The notes beneath the pieces were generated by a model, which was given only the letters and a program-made list of their open reading frames with translations, was not told the DNA's origin and made no database searches. The translations under genes were made by a program, and so were the position numbers. Positions 9,427-18,851 of a DNA stretch of 64,000 bases are shown here, piece after piece. Source of the DNA: Pinirhizobacter sp036499745 (GTDB taxonomy: Bacteria; Pseudomonadota; Gammaproteobacteria; Xanthomonadales; Rhodanobacteraceae); contig NZ_DASYDG010000058.1 of assembly GCF_036499745.1 (NCBI RefSeq), positions 32,749 to 96,748 on the forward strand, written 5' to 3'. Within the stretch, counting starts at the first letter, position 1, and every line of letters starts with the position of its first letter.

Positions 9427-11757
9427 ATGCAGCCACGTCCATGCCGTCCCGTCCGCCGGGGAATTCCCGCCGCCATTGCGTTGGCCCTGCTCGTGCCACT
9501 GGGTGTTGTCGCGCAGCCGCTGCCACCTGCCGATCCCGCCAACGTCACGACGGACATCGCCGCCACGCAAGTTGACTCTTCGGGAACGGGGCAGGCGGAC
9601 ACCTCCCCACCGCCGACCGCCAGGCTCAACCGCACCACCACCAACCTCGGCGAGGTCGTGGTCACTGCCAACAAGCGCAGCGAGCGCTTGCAAGACGTAC
9701 CTATGGCGGTCTCCGCGTTGCAGGGCGAAGACCTGGAGCGCCAGAGTGCGCAGAGCTTCGCCGACTACGCCACGCGGGTGCCTGGACTCAACATCATTTC
9801 AGTGGGGCCTGGCCAGACGCAGCTGGTGTTGCGCGGTGTCACCTCGGGTGCGAATACGCCCAATGCAACCGTGGGCACGTATATCGACGACACGCCATAC
9901 GGCTCAAGCACCGTTTATGCGGCAGGTAGCGTATTGACCCCGGACACCGATCCGGACGACCTGCAGCGCATCGAAGTGTTGCGTGGTCCGCAGGGCACCC
10001 TGTACGGCTCGAACACGCTGGGAGGCCTGGTCAAATTCGTTACCACGCCGCCGGACAGCACGCGCGTGGCCGGGCGCATCGAAGCGGGCGCGAGCAGTGT
10101 CTCGCATGGCGGTAGCGGCTTCGACGCGCATGGCATGTTCAACCTGCCACTGGTGAAGGATAAGCTCGCACTGCGTGTCAATGCCTATACGCGCCATGAT
10201 CCGGGCTATACCGACAACGTGTTCACTGGCCAGAAGGATGTCGACGACGCGCAAGTGCGCGGTGGTCGCGCCCAGCTGTTGTGGACACCCTCCGATACGA
10301 TGTCGCTGCGCCTGTCGGCACTGGCGCAGAACCTCAGCGGCGACGCGCTGGCGAACACCGGCACCGACATCGATCCGCTCACGCGCCGGCCTCTCTACGG
10401 TGATCTGAAACAGAGTCGTGCCGCGGGTACGGGCCAGTTCGGCGTGCGCTACCGTCTTTACGATGCCGCGCTGAATGTGGACTTCGGCTGGGCCAAACTG
10501 GTGTCCTCGACGAGCTACGGCACGCTGGACAAATCGGCCAATGCCGACGTGACCGCGGCGTACGGCCCGATCATCAATCCGGCGCTGGGGCTGGACGCGG
10601 GCTACACGATCAACAACCCGATGAGCCTGGGTAAGTTCACGCAGGAACTTCGCCTGCAGTCGCGGGAAGACCAGACGCTTGAGTGGCGCGCTGGCGTGTT
10701 CTTCACGCGCGAACACACCACCAATACGCAGGACGTCCTGACCATCGATCCGGTGACGGGCCAGCGGATCGACTTACCAGTGACGCTCGGCCACATCTCG
10801 GTGGGTCCGGCGGTGTTCCGCGAGTGGGCCGGCTACGGCGACGTCACCTGGCATGCGACATCCCGCTTCAGCATCCTGCTCGGTGCGCGCTACAGCAATG
10901 ACCGCACCACGTTCACCCAGACCGGTAACGGCATCCTGGTCGGCGATTCGAATTTCACCATCAAGGGCAAGGACAGCCCGACCACCTTCCTGTTCAATCC
11001 CAGCTTCAAGTTCAGCGACGATCTGATGGGCTATGTGCGCGTGGCCTCCGGCTTCCGCCCGGGCGGCCCCAATGTGGGCGTGCCGCCCGGACTGGGCGCA
11101 CCGGTAACGTTCGGCCCGGACAAGCTGGTGAGCTACGAGCTGGGCCTGAAATCCGTGATGCTGGACCAGCACATGACGGTCGACGTGGCGGCCTTTTACA
11201 TCGACTGGAACAAGATCCAGCTCACCTCGTTCGCCGGCGGTTTCAGTTTCCTCGGCAACGGTGGCAAGGCGAAAAGCCAGGGTATCGAGGCAAGCTGGGA
11301 ATACGCCGCAGCGCGTGGCTTAAGACTGTCCGCGAACGCCAGCTGGACCGATGCGGAACTGGCCGAAGACACGCCGCCCGGCCTTTTCGGCGAGAAGGGC
11401 GACCAGCTGCCGTACGCACCGAAATGGAACGCCAATCTTGGCGTGGATTACGACTTTCCGATCGGTGGCGGCTGGTCGGGTTTCGTCGGCGCAAGTTACC
11501 GGTTCGTCGGCGCACGAAAGACCGATTTCGCGGTCGTGCCCGGACCGCGCTACGACGTGCCCAGCTATGACGGCGTGGATCTGCGCGCCGGCGCCAACTA
11601 CGGCGACTGGACCTTCAAGGCCTACGTCAAGAATCTCACCGACGACCGCGGCATCACCTCGATGGGCTCGGAAACGACCGATCCACAGGGTTCGCCCTTT
11701 GCAGCCAACTACGTCACGCCGCGCACCGTCGGCGTGTCGGCCACCTTCAATTTCTAA
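9427..11757 (+). CDS. TonB-dependent outer-membrane receptor
   Basis: From ATG 9427, preceded by GGGGGAG, the product is 776 residues. It has a signal peptide (about residues 1-29, ending VVAQP), a TonB-box-like LGEVVVTANKR, a plug domain with ERIEVLRGPQGTLYGSNTLGG-type sequence, and a 22-strand barrel ending in a C-terminal phenylalanine (SATFNF). Such receptors use the proton motive force via TonB to move ligands larger than porins admit. The ligand is not encoded in the sequence. The downstream serine hydrolase, dipeptide epimerase and POT transporter suggest peptides or murein fragments. The GTG at 9391 would extend the protein through untranslated leader and is not favoured. Confidence 0.92.
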   Translation: MQPRPCRPVRRGIPAAIALALLVPLGVVAQPLPPADPANVTTDIAATQVDSSGTGQADTSPPPTARLNRTTTNLGEVVVTANKRSERLQDVPMAVSALQGEDLERQSAQSFADYATRVPGLNIISVGPGQTQLVLRGVTSGANTPNATVGTYIDDTPYGSSTVYAAGSVLTPDTDPDDLQRIEVLRGPQGTLYGSNTLGGLVKFVTTPPDSTRVAGRIEAGASSVSHGGSGFDAHGMFNLPLVKDKLALRVNAYTRHDPGYTDNVFTGQKDVDDAQVRGGRAQLLWTPSDTMSLRLSALAQNLSGDALANTGTDIDPLTRRPLYGDLKQSRAAGTGQFGVRYRLYDAALNVDFGWAKLVSSTSYGTLDKSANADVTAAYGPIINPALGLDAGYTINNPMSLGKFTQELRLQSREDQTLEWRAGVFFTREHTTNTQDVLTIDPVTGQRIDLPVTLGHISVGPAVFREWAGYGDVTWHATSRFSILLGARYSNDRTTFTQTGNGILVGDSNFTIKGKDSPTTFLFNPSFKFSDDLMGYVRVASGFRPGGPNVGVPPGLGAPVTFGPDKLVSYELGLKSVMLDQHMTVDVAAFYIDWNKIQLTSFAGGFSFLGNGGKAKSQGIEASWEYAAARGLRLSANASWTDAELAEDTPPGLFGEKGDQLPYAPKWNANLGVDYDFPIGGGWSGFVGASYRFVGARKTDFAVVPGPRYDVPSYDGVDLRAGANYGDWTFKAYVKNLTDDRGITSMGSETTDPQGSPFAANYVTPRTVGVSATFNF

Positions 11758-11793
11758 AGTGTGGTTCGCCCACTCACAGCACGGAGCCATGCC

Positions 11794-13785
11794 ATGAACC
11801 GTTGTACCCCGTCTTTCCTGGCCTTCGCCCTCACCCTTGTGACGGGCCTGGCCATGGCGCAGGTGCCCACGCCCAAGGCGCCGGTGCCGGCACCGGTCGC
11901 CACGCCGGCGGCGCCCCTTTCCCCGGACACGGTCCATGCGCTGACGGCTGAGGATCTGTCCAGCTTCTTCGACGGGCTGGTGCCGTTTGCGCTGCAGCGG
12001 GGCGACGTTGCCGGTGGCGTGATCAGCGTGGTCAAGGATGGCAAGCTGCTGTTCGCCCGCGGCTACGGCTATGCCGACCTCAAGACGCGCACGGCGCCAA
12101 CGCCTGATGCCACGCTGTTCCGACCCGGCTCCACCTCCAAGCTGTTCACGTGGACCGCCGTGATGCAGCAGGTGGAACTGGGCAAGCTGGACCTGGACAA
12201 GGACATCAACGGCTACCTGGATTTCACCATTCCCGCCCGGGACGGCAAGCCGATCACCCTGCGCAACATCATGACCCACACGCCGGGCTTCGAGGACACC
12301 GCCCGCGGCCTGCTGCCGGCCTCCACCGACGACGTGGACCTCGAGAAGTACCTGAAGTCGCACGTGCCTGCGCGCATCTATGCGCCGGGCGGGATCGTGG
12401 CGTACTCCAACTATGCCTGCGGCCTGGCCGGCTACATCGTGCAGCGCGTATCCGGTCAACGCTTCGAGGATTACATCAAGCAGCATATTTTTGATCCGCT
12501 GCAGATGAACCATTCGAGCTTTGCCCAGCCGTTGCCGCCGGCGCTGGCGTCACTGATGTCCAAGGGTTACGAGAAAGCTTCCGAAGGCAAGCCGCGCGCG
12601 TTCGAGCCGGTGGATCCAGCGCCGGCCGGTGCGCTGAGCAGTTCGGCGACCGACATGGCCAACTTCATGATCGCCCAGCTGCAGGGAGGACAGTTCGGCG
12701 ATGCGCGGATCCTGCAGCAAGCCACTGCCGACCTGATGCACAGCCCTCAGCACACCGCGGCACCCGGCCTCAACGGTTTCGACCTGGGCTTCTACCAGGA
12801 GGACAGCCACGGCCAGCGCATCATCGGCCACGCCGGTGACACCATCGTGTTCCACAGCGACCTGCACCTGATGCTCGACGCGCACGTGGGCTTATTCATG
12901 TCGTTCAACAGCGCCGGTAACGAGGGTGGAGCGCACGTAATCCGCAAGGCGGTATTCAAGTCGTTCCTCGACCGTTACTTCCCCTACAACGCGCCAGCCG
13001 AACCGACCGTCGCCACCGCCAGGGCCGATGCCGCCCGTGTCGCCGGATGGTATGAGTCGAGCCGGCGCAATGACAGCTCGCTGCGCCCGTTGTACCTGCT
13101 GGGCCAGACCAGCGTGGCGCCGCAGCCGGACAACACGCTGGTGATATCGGTCTGGAACAACTACGCGGGCAAGCCGCTGCACTGGCGCGAGGTGGGGCCG
13201 CTGGTCTATCGCGAAGTCAACGGCGACGCGCACCTGAAATTCGTCACCGATGCCGACGGCAACATCCAGTACTGGGCCACCGATGTCGAGGCGCCCGTGT
13301 TCGTGTTCCAGCGCGTATCCGCCGGCAGGTCCATGGGCAGGGTGAGTCTGCTCGCCGGGCTCTCCTTCGTCCTGCTGATCGTGACCTTGCTTAGCTGGGG
13401 CATCGGCGGCTGGGTACGGCGCCACTATGGCCGCGCGCTGGTGCTGACGCCGGCACAGCGTCGCTCGCGCCTGTGGTCGCGACTGGGTGTGCTGGCGTTG
13501 TTCGTGGACATGGCCGGGTGGATGACCCTGCTGGGGATATCGTCGGTGAACGAGGACCCGCTGCTGCAGGGCACGATGACACCGTGGTTGTACCTGCTGT
13601 TCGTGCTGGGCGTACTGGCCCTGATCGGCGCCCTGGCGGTGGTGGCGAACGTCGTTCGCGCATGGATGGCACCGCGTCGCGGCCGCTGGGTCCTGGCTGG
13701 TGAAACCCTGCTGGGACTCGCCGCCCTCTACCTGGCCTGGTTCATCGTCGCGTTCGGGATGGTCAGCTTCAACGTCCGGTTCTGA
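11794..13785 (+). CDS. Secreted serine hydrolase (beta-lactamase/PBP4-like) with C-terminal membrane domain
   Basis: The 663-residue protein starts at ATG 11794 behind ACGGAG and has a signal peptide ending near residue 22, then a Pro/Ala-rich linker. The serine-hydrolase domain of the class C beta-lactamase fold has SxxK as S113-T-S-K116, YxN as Y204-S-N206 and HxG as H346-A-G348. After about residue 510 come three or four hydrophobic helices that would anchor it in the inner membrane with the catalytic domain in the periplasm. Family members include D-aminopeptidases, DD-peptidases and esterases. Its place in front of a dipeptide epimerase and peptide transporter suggests peptidase or amidase action on peptides. 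The exact substrate is unknown. Confidence 0.87.
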   Translation: MNRCTPSFLAFALTLVTGLAMAQVPTPKAPVPAPVATPAAPLSPDTVHALTAEDLSSFFDGLVPFALQRGDVAGGVISVVKDGKLLFARGYGYADLKTRTAPTPDATLFRPGSTSKLFTWTAVMQQVELGKLDLDKDINGYLDFTIPARDGKPITLRNIMTHTPGFEDTARGLLPASTDDVDLEKYLKSHVPARIYAPGGIVAYSNYACGLAGYIVQRVSGQRFEDYIKQHIFDPLQMNHSSFAQPLPPALASLMSKGYEKASEGKPRAFEPVDPAPAGALSSSATDMANFMIAQLQGGQFGDARILQQATADLMHSPQHTAAPGLNGFDLGFYQEDSHGQRIIGHAGDTIVFHSDLHLMLDAHVGLFMSFNSAGNEGGAHVIRKAVFKSFLDRYFPYNAPAEPTVATARADAARVAGWYESSRRNDSSLRPLYLLGQTSVAPQPDNTLVISVWNNYAGKPLHWREVGPLVYREVNGDAHLKFVTDADGNIQYWATDVEAPVFVFQRVSAGRSMGRVSLLAGLSFVLLIVTLLSWGIGGWVRRHYGRALVLTPAQRRSRLWSRLGVLALFVDMAGWMTLLGISSVNEDPLLQGTMTPWLYLLFVLGVLALIGALAVVANVVRAWMAPRRGRWVLAGETLLGLAALYLAWFIVAFGMVSFNVRF

Positions 13786-13793
13786 TCTCATCT

Positions 13794-13821
13794 GCGCGGC
13801 GGCCGATCACCGCCGCCGCGC
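13794..13821 (+). other. GC-rich hairpin between the serine hydrolase and epimerase genes
   Basis: GCGCGGCGGC (13794-13803) pairs perfectly with GCCGCCGCGC (13812-13821) around an 8-base loop, giving a 10-bp stem. No T-run follows, so it is not a canonical terminator. It may stabilise mRNA ends or set the ratio of the two products. Confidence 0.5.
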
Positions 13822-13842
13822 GCATTATCGAAGGAAGCAAGC

Positions 13843-14868
13843 ATGAACATCCACGCAAGTGGCCGTCTGCGGCTGCAGGCGACCCTGAAGAGCTGGCAGA
13901 CCAAGGCTCCATTCCATATCACCGGCTACACCTTCAATGCCTTCGAGGCGATGGTGGTGACGCTTGTCGACGAACATGGCTTTGTCGGTCGCGGAGAAGG
14001 CCTGGGCGTCTACTACCTCAAGGACACGCCCGCCACGATGCTGGCGCAGGTCGAGACGATGCGCGCGCGGATTGAAGCGGGCATCACGCGCGAGGAACTT
14101 CAGCAACTGCTTCCCGCCGGCGGCACCCGCAACGCGCTCGATTGCGCCCTGTGGGAGCTCGACGCCCGCCGCAGCGGCAAGCCCGTATGGGAACTGGCCG
14201 GCCTGTCGACCCCACGTCCACTATTGACCACCTATACCCTCGGTGCCGAGGCACCGGAGATGATGGCCGAGCGAGCGCGTGGATATGCCAGCGCCCGCGC
14301 GATCAAGATGAAGCTCACCGATGACGACTTCAATGCCGACCGCGTCCGTGCCGTACGCGCCGCACGGCCCGATGTCTGGCTGATGGTCGATGCCAACCAG
14401 GGTTTCACACCCGTATCGTTCGCACTGCTGCTGCCGGCGCTGGTGGAAGCGAACGTCTCGGTGGTCGAACAACCCTTTCCATTGGGCAAGGAAGCCTGGC
14501 TCGACAACCTGGAGCGGCCGATACCGATCGCAGCTGACGAGAGCGTGCAGGACCGTAGCGACCTGGCGAAGATGGTGGGCCGGGTCGATGTGATCAACAT
14601 CAAGCTGGACAAATGCGGCGGACTGACCGAAGCGCTGGCCATTGCCAGGGAAGCACGCGAGCTTGGTTTCGGACTGATGGTGGGCAACATGTCCGGATCG
14701 TCGATGGCCATGGCGCCAGCGTTCGTGGTGGGCCAGTTGTGCGATGTAGTGGATCTGGATGGGCCGGTATTCCTTACCTCCGACTGCTCGCCGGCGGCTA
14801 GCTACGAAGATGGATTGATCTTCTGCGATGACACCGTGTGGGGTGGCGCGCAGGCGGTTTCGGCATAG
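13843..14868 (+). CDS. Dipeptide epimerase of the enolase superfamily
   Basis: The 341-residue protein has the muconate-lactonizing-type enolase fold: an alpha/beta cap (residues 1-115) and a barrel. Catalytic elements visible are the KxK motif K155-M-K157, metal ligands Asp183, Glu209 and Asp232, and the second base Lys257 in IKLDKCGG. This is the pattern of L-Ala-D/L-Glu epimerases and related dipeptide epimerases, including DgcA-type N-acyl amino acid racemases. The likely role is to convert L-Ala-D-Glu from murein peptides to the L,L form for breakdown. The next genes encode a POT peptide transporter and an RpiR regulator, which supports a peptide-recycling role. Specificity cannot be read from sequence alone. 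Confidence 0.87.
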   Translation: MNIHASGRLRLQATLKSWQTKAPFHITGYTFNAFEAMVVTLVDEHGFVGRGEGLGVYYLKDTPATMLAQVETMRARIEAGITREELQQLLPAGGTRNALDCALWELDARRSGKPVWELAGLSTPRPLLTTYTLGAEAPEMMAERARGYASARAIKMKLTDDDFNADRVRAVRAARPDVWLMVDANQGFTPVSFALLLPALVEANVSVVEQPFPLGKEAWLDNLERPIPIAADESVQDRSDLAKMVGRVDVINIKLDKCGGLTEALAIAREARELGFGLMVGNMSGSSMAMAPAFVVGQLCDVVDLDGPVFLTSDCSPAASYEDGLIFCDDTVWGGAQAVSA

Positions 14869-14899
14869 TGGGGCAGGGCTACCAGGGGAGGGCAGGCGC

Positions 14900-16222
14900 A
14901 TGTCCGTCACCGTGAAGTCCGTCCGCGGCAGCGACTGGTTCGGCCACCCGCGCGGATTGAGCGTGCTGTTTCTGACCGAGATGTGGGAGATGTTTTCCTT
15001 CTTCGGCATGCGCGCGATCCTGGTCTATTACATGACCAAGCACCTGCATATGGACCAGGCTTATGCGTCGCTGGTCTATGGCACGTACGCGGCGTTCGTC
15101 TACTTCACGCCAGTGCTCGGCGGTGTGATGGCCGACCGCTGGCTGGGCAAGCGCAACGCGGTGATGATCGGCGGCTCGACGATGGCGCTGGGCCATTTCA
15201 TGATGGGGTCCGAGCCATTGTTCTACCCGGCGCTTGTGCTGATCGCGGCGGGCAACGGGCTGTTCCTGCCCAGCCTTGCCAGCCAGATCGAGGGGCTTTA
15301 CCGGGACGGCGACGAGCGCAGCAAGACCGCCTACAACATCTACTACGTGGGAATAAATCTCGGTGGTTTCCTGGCGCCACTGGTGTGCGGCACGCTCGGC
15401 GAGGCGTTCGGCTGGCACTGGGGGTTCGCCGCGGCGGGTTTCGGCATGCTGCTGTCGCTGGTGATTTACCTGGCCGGCGCCGCTTACCTGCCGGTGGAGC
15501 CGCCGCGGGGCGCCGCGGCGAAGGCGGCCCGACCGCCACTGGATCGCGCGGCGCGAGAGCGCTTCGGGCTGCTGATCGGGATCGCCGCGATCGTAGTGGT
15601 GTTCCGGGGCGCCTACGAGCAGAATGGCAACACCATCGCCCTATGGGCCGACACCGGCATCGACCGCCAGCTGGCCTTCGGATGGGTGATACCGATGACC
15701 TGGTTCCAGTCGATCAATTCACTGGCGGTGTTTGCCTTTACGCCGTTCCTGGTGGCGCACTGGACGCGACTGGCCAGGCGCGGAGTGAAGACACCGCTAC
15801 TGGCGCGGATGGCGACCGGTGCGATGATCGTGGGCGCCTCGTTCGTGGCGCTGGGGCTGGTGGCCGCGTGGAGCGACGCACACGGCACGCGGGCGAGTTG
15901 GCTGTGGCTGTTCGCGTGGTTCGTGGTCTTCACCATCGGTGAGTTGTATATCCTGCCGGTCGGCCTGGCGCTGTTCGGACGCATGGCGCCGGAAGGTTTC
16001 CGTGCCACCAGCATCGCCACATGGTTTTTCGCGGGGTTCTTCGGCAACCTGCTGGCTGGCGCGCTGGGCACGCTGTGGAGCCAGATGAGTCATGGCGGGT
16101 TCTTCACCCTGATCGGCGGGGTTGCCGGCCTGTCGGCCGTGCTTTTGTATATGCTCAGTCGCCGCCACGCTGACGTGGAACGACATGGACAGACGGGCCC
16201 GGCCATTGTGCTGGCTCCATGA
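14900..16222 (+). CDS. POT/PTR family proton-coupled oligopeptide transporter
   Basis: The 440-residue inner-membrane protein has about 12-14 hydrophobic segments. It carries the PTR2 family signature around GGVMADRWLGKRNAVMIGG and an N-terminal EMWEMFSFFGMRAIL helix, which corresponds to the ExxERFxYYG region with Met and Phe replacing the usual Arg and Tyr. POT permeases import di- and tripeptides with protons. ATG 14900 follows GGGGAGGG. The longer frame from 14828 lies inside the epimerase gene. It sits between the dipeptide epimerase and the regulator on one strand with short gaps, so one operon is likely. The altered ExxER motif, normally involved in proton coupling, is worth noting. 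Confidence 0.87.
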   Translation: MSVTVKSVRGSDWFGHPRGLSVLFLTEMWEMFSFFGMRAILVYYMTKHLHMDQAYASLVYGTYAAFVYFTPVLGGVMADRWLGKRNAVMIGGSTMALGHFMMGSEPLFYPALVLIAAGNGLFLPSLASQIEGLYRDGDERSKTAYNIYYVGINLGGFLAPLVCGTLGEAFGWHWGFAAAGFGMLLSLVIYLAGAAYLPVEPPRGAAAKAARPPLDRAARERFGLLIGIAAIVVVFRGAYEQNGNTIALWADTGIDRQLAFGWVIPMTWFQSINSLAVFAFTPFLVAHWTRLARRGVKTPLLARMATGAMIVGASFVALGLVAAWSDAHGTRASWLWLFAWFVVFTIGELYILPVGLALFGRMAPEGFRATSIATWFFAGFFGNLLAGALGTLWSQMSHGGFFTLIGGVAGLSAVLLYMLSRRHADVERHGQTGPAIVLAP

Positions 16223-16232
16223 GAGACCGGTA

Positions 16233-17144
16233 ATGATCAAGGATCTACAGAAAAAACTGAAAGACGGCATGGAGTCATACACCACCTCCGAGCAGAAGAT
16301 CGCCACGTACCTGCTGCACAATCTGAGCGGGATTCCGTTCGAGACCGCCGCATCACTGGGCCAGCGGGTCGGCGTGAGCTCGATGACCGTGGGACGCTTC
16401 CTGCGTACCCTGGGCTACGCCGGTCTCAACGAGTTGAAGGAAGAATTGCGTGGCGATTCGCCATGGCTGCAGCTGTACAAGAACCCTGAACATCGCGGTG
16501 GCGCGGCATCGGTGTCCGAAGATCTTCAGGCGGAAATCCGGGGCGTAACCACAGCGCATGCCTTGACACGTACGGCCGAATGGAGCGCCATCGTCAAATT
16601 GCTGGTAGGCGCCGATCGGGTGTCGGTCGCCAGCTTCCACCAGGGCCGATTCCTCGGCCTGGGCTTCGCCAGCCTGATGCAGCATGTCAAGCAGCGCACG
16701 GTATTCGACGAAGGCCTGGACGGCGCCTATACCGACCTGTTGCTTGATTCAACCGAGAAAAGCTGTGTTTTGCTGATTGATTTCCGGCGCTACTCGCGGC
16801 ACTTCCGTATCCTGGCCGAAGAGTCGGCGGCGCGCGGCATTCCACTGGTCATCATCACCGACAGCCAGTGTTACTGGGCGCGTCAGTTTACGAAGAACGT
16901 GCTGATGCTGCCGGCCGACATGGAGCGGCCATGGCACAATTTCACGGCAGCCACGAGTCTGCTGAGCCTGCTGATCGGCGCGGTAAGCCACGAACAAGGC
17001 GACATGTTCGAGCGCATTGGTGACATCACCCAGTTGCGACAGAAACTGGTGGGTTATGTCGAGGCTCCGGTCAAGGAAAAGCGTGAATCGGCTACGGCCG
17101 GCAAGCCAAAAGCTCGCAAGGGCCGCAGCCCGCCGAAAACCTGA
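16233..17144 (+). CDS. RpiR-family transcriptional regulator
   Basis: The 303-residue protein has an N-terminal helix-turn-helix of the RpiR type (residues about 1-75; SEQKIATYLLHN then ETAASLGQRVGVSSMTVGRFLRTLG). A C-terminal SIS domain (about 125-270) would sense a phosphosugar or related ligand. RpiR proteins such as MurR control N-acetylmuramic acid and amino-sugar genes. The gene lies ten bases after the peptide transporter, so it is probably the regulator of this cluster. Its target sites are not identified, but the GATAAC pair in the receptor promoter is one place to look. The C-terminal 30 residues are lysine-rich and look disordered. Confidence 0.9.
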   Translation: MIKDLQKKLKDGMESYTTSEQKIATYLLHNLSGIPFETAASLGQRVGVSSMTVGRFLRTLGYAGLNELKEELRGDSPWLQLYKNPEHRGGAASVSEDLQAEIRGVTTAHALTRTAEWSAIVKLLVGADRVSVASFHQGRFLGLGFASLMQHVKQRTVFDEGLDGAYTDLLLDSTEKSCVLLIDFRRYSRHFRILAEESAARGIPLVIITDSQCYWARQFTKNVLMLPADMERPWHNFTAATSLLSLLIGAVSHEQGDMFERIGDITQLRQKLVGYVEAPVKEKRESATAGKPKARKGRSPPKT

Positions 17145-17204
17145 GTTATCCGCACGGCGGCGCCGAGGCCGATGTCGGCAGCGTCCAAAAGAGGGGGCAT
17201 CACC

Positions 17205-18851
17205 ATGATCCGTCGATTTGATGCAGGGGCCGCCATGCCAGCCACGGCGGCCGGCAGGTGTGCAGCGATATTCGTGGCGCTGGCCATGCTGGTTCCGTGG
17301 TGTGGCGTAGCCAACGCATCTGTGCCGCCGACCCCGGACCCTTCGCTTGAGGCCTTTGCGCACAAGGCCATGCAGACCTTCGATACACCGGGCATGGCGC
17401 TGGTAACCGTTGAAGGGGATGCCATCACCACGCATGCCTGGGGCGTTCGCAAGCTGGGCGAAACCGCGGCGGTGGATGCACATACGATCTTTCCGATCGG
17501 CTCCAACACCAAGGCATTCACCACCGCCGCGCTGGCGATCCTGGTGGACCAGGGCAAGCTGCGCTGGGATGACCGCGTGGTCGACAAGCTGCCGGGGTTT
17601 CGCATGTACGACGCGTATGCGTCGAATGAGATGACGGTCACCGACCTGCTGGTCCATCGCAGTGGCCTGGGCCTGGGCGAAGGCGACATGATGATGTTTC
17701 CAACATCCGATCGTTCGCGCGCCGAACTGGTTCATGACATCCGTTATCTCAAGCCCGCGCGTTCCTTCCGCGGCGGCTACGACTATGACAATGTGCTGTA
17801 CATCGCGGCTGGGGAACTTGTCGAGGCCGTCTCCGGCCAGCGCTGGGAAGACTTCATACAACATCACATCCTTGGCCCGCTGCAGATGCGCGACACGCAA
17901 ACCAGCATCGATGCGCGCGTCGCCGACCAGGTTTCGCTGCATGGCAAGAACACCACGGCGGTGCGCGGAACGGGCCGGCAGGCGGTGCTCTCGACAGTGA
18001 TGACCGGCAACGTGTTTGCCCCGGCCGGCGCCCTGCAGACCAGTGCGTCGGACATGGGGCATTGGTTGCAATTGCAGTTGCACGGCGGACGAATTGACAA
18101 GGACCGGCGCATCTTCAGTGCCATCTCCGCCGAAGCCTTATGGACGCCGCAAACGCTGATCCCGATTCCCGCGGCGCCCCTTCCGTTGGCGCTGGCGCAG
18201 CCGCAATTCGAAGCCTATGCGTTGGGCTTCGAGGTGCAGGACTACCGCGGGCACAGGATCATCACCCACCTGGGAGGTGTGCTTGGCGGGATCTCGGCCG
18301 TCGTGATCATCCCGGAAAAGCAGGCTGCCTTTGCGATCATGATCAATTCGGAGGACGAAGGCACGTTGTTCGCCATGCGCGAGCACCTGCTTGATACCTA
18401 CCTCAGCTTGCCTTCGCCGGACTGGATCGCCAGCTACAAGCAGGTCATCGACCAGCGCAATACAGCTGCCGTCGAGGCGCTCAAGGCGAACAGTGCCGTC
18501 ACCCATGCCGAGCGGGGCCCCTCACTGCCGCTGTCGGGCTATGCCGGCGTCTATCGCGATCCGTGGTACGGCACCGCGACGATTGGCCAGGGCAAGAATT
18601 CCGCGGGTGCGCTGACGATAAGTTTCGATCGCACGCCTGGCCTGCACGGCAAACTTGAGCATGTGCAGTTCGACACCTTCCGTACCCACTGGACGATGCC
18701 CGATGTCGAGGATGCGTACGTCACCTTTGCGCTCAACCCGGACGGCAGCATCGACCAGATGTCGATGAAGGCCATTTCGCCGATCGCCGATTTCAGCTGG
18801 GACTACCAGGATCTTCATTTCATCCCGGACGCGGCGATGCACTCTCAGTAA
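17205..18851 (+). CDS. Secreted serine hydrolase, class C beta-lactamase-like, with C-terminal DUF3471-like domain
   Basis: The start at ATG 17205 follows GAGGGGG at good spacing, giving 548 residues. A signal peptide of about 38 residues ends at VANAS. Catalytic motifs are S100-N-T-K103 (SxxK), Y194-D-N196 (YxN) and an HLGG segment near residue 355. About 110 C-terminal residues (LSGYAGVYRDPWYGTATI onward) form a beta-barrel-like DUF3471 domain often attached to D-aminopeptidase-like hydrolases. It lacks the membrane helices of the first serine hydrolase of the cluster, so it is probably soluble in the periplasm. Its last seven bases overlap the convergent glutathione transferase gene. Confidence 0.87.
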   Translation: MIRRFDAGAAMPATAAGRCAAIFVALAMLVPWCGVANASVPPTPDPSLEAFAHKAMQTFDTPGMALVTVEGDAITTHAWGVRKLGETAAVDAHTIFPIGSNTKAFTTAALAILVDQGKLRWDDRVVDKLPGFRMYDAYASNEMTVTDLLVHRSGLGLGEGDMMMFPTSDRSRAELVHDIRYLKPARSFRGGYDYDNVLYIAAGELVEAVSGQRWEDFIQHHILGPLQMRDTQTSIDARVADQVSLHGKNTTAVRGTGRQAVLSTVMTGNVFAPAGALQTSASDMGHWLQLQLHGGRIDKDRRIFSAISAEALWTPQTLIPIPAAPLPLALAQPQFEAYALGFEVQDYRGHRIITHLGGVLGGISAVVIIPEKQAAFAIMINSEDEGTLFAMREHLLDTYLSLPSPDWIASYKQVIDQRNTAAVEALKANSAVTHAERGPSLPLSGYAGVYRDPWYGTATIGQGKNSAGALTISFDRTPGLHGKLEHVQFDTFRTHWTMPDVEDAYVTFALNPDGSIDQMSMKAISPIADFSWDYQDLHFIPDAAMHSQ

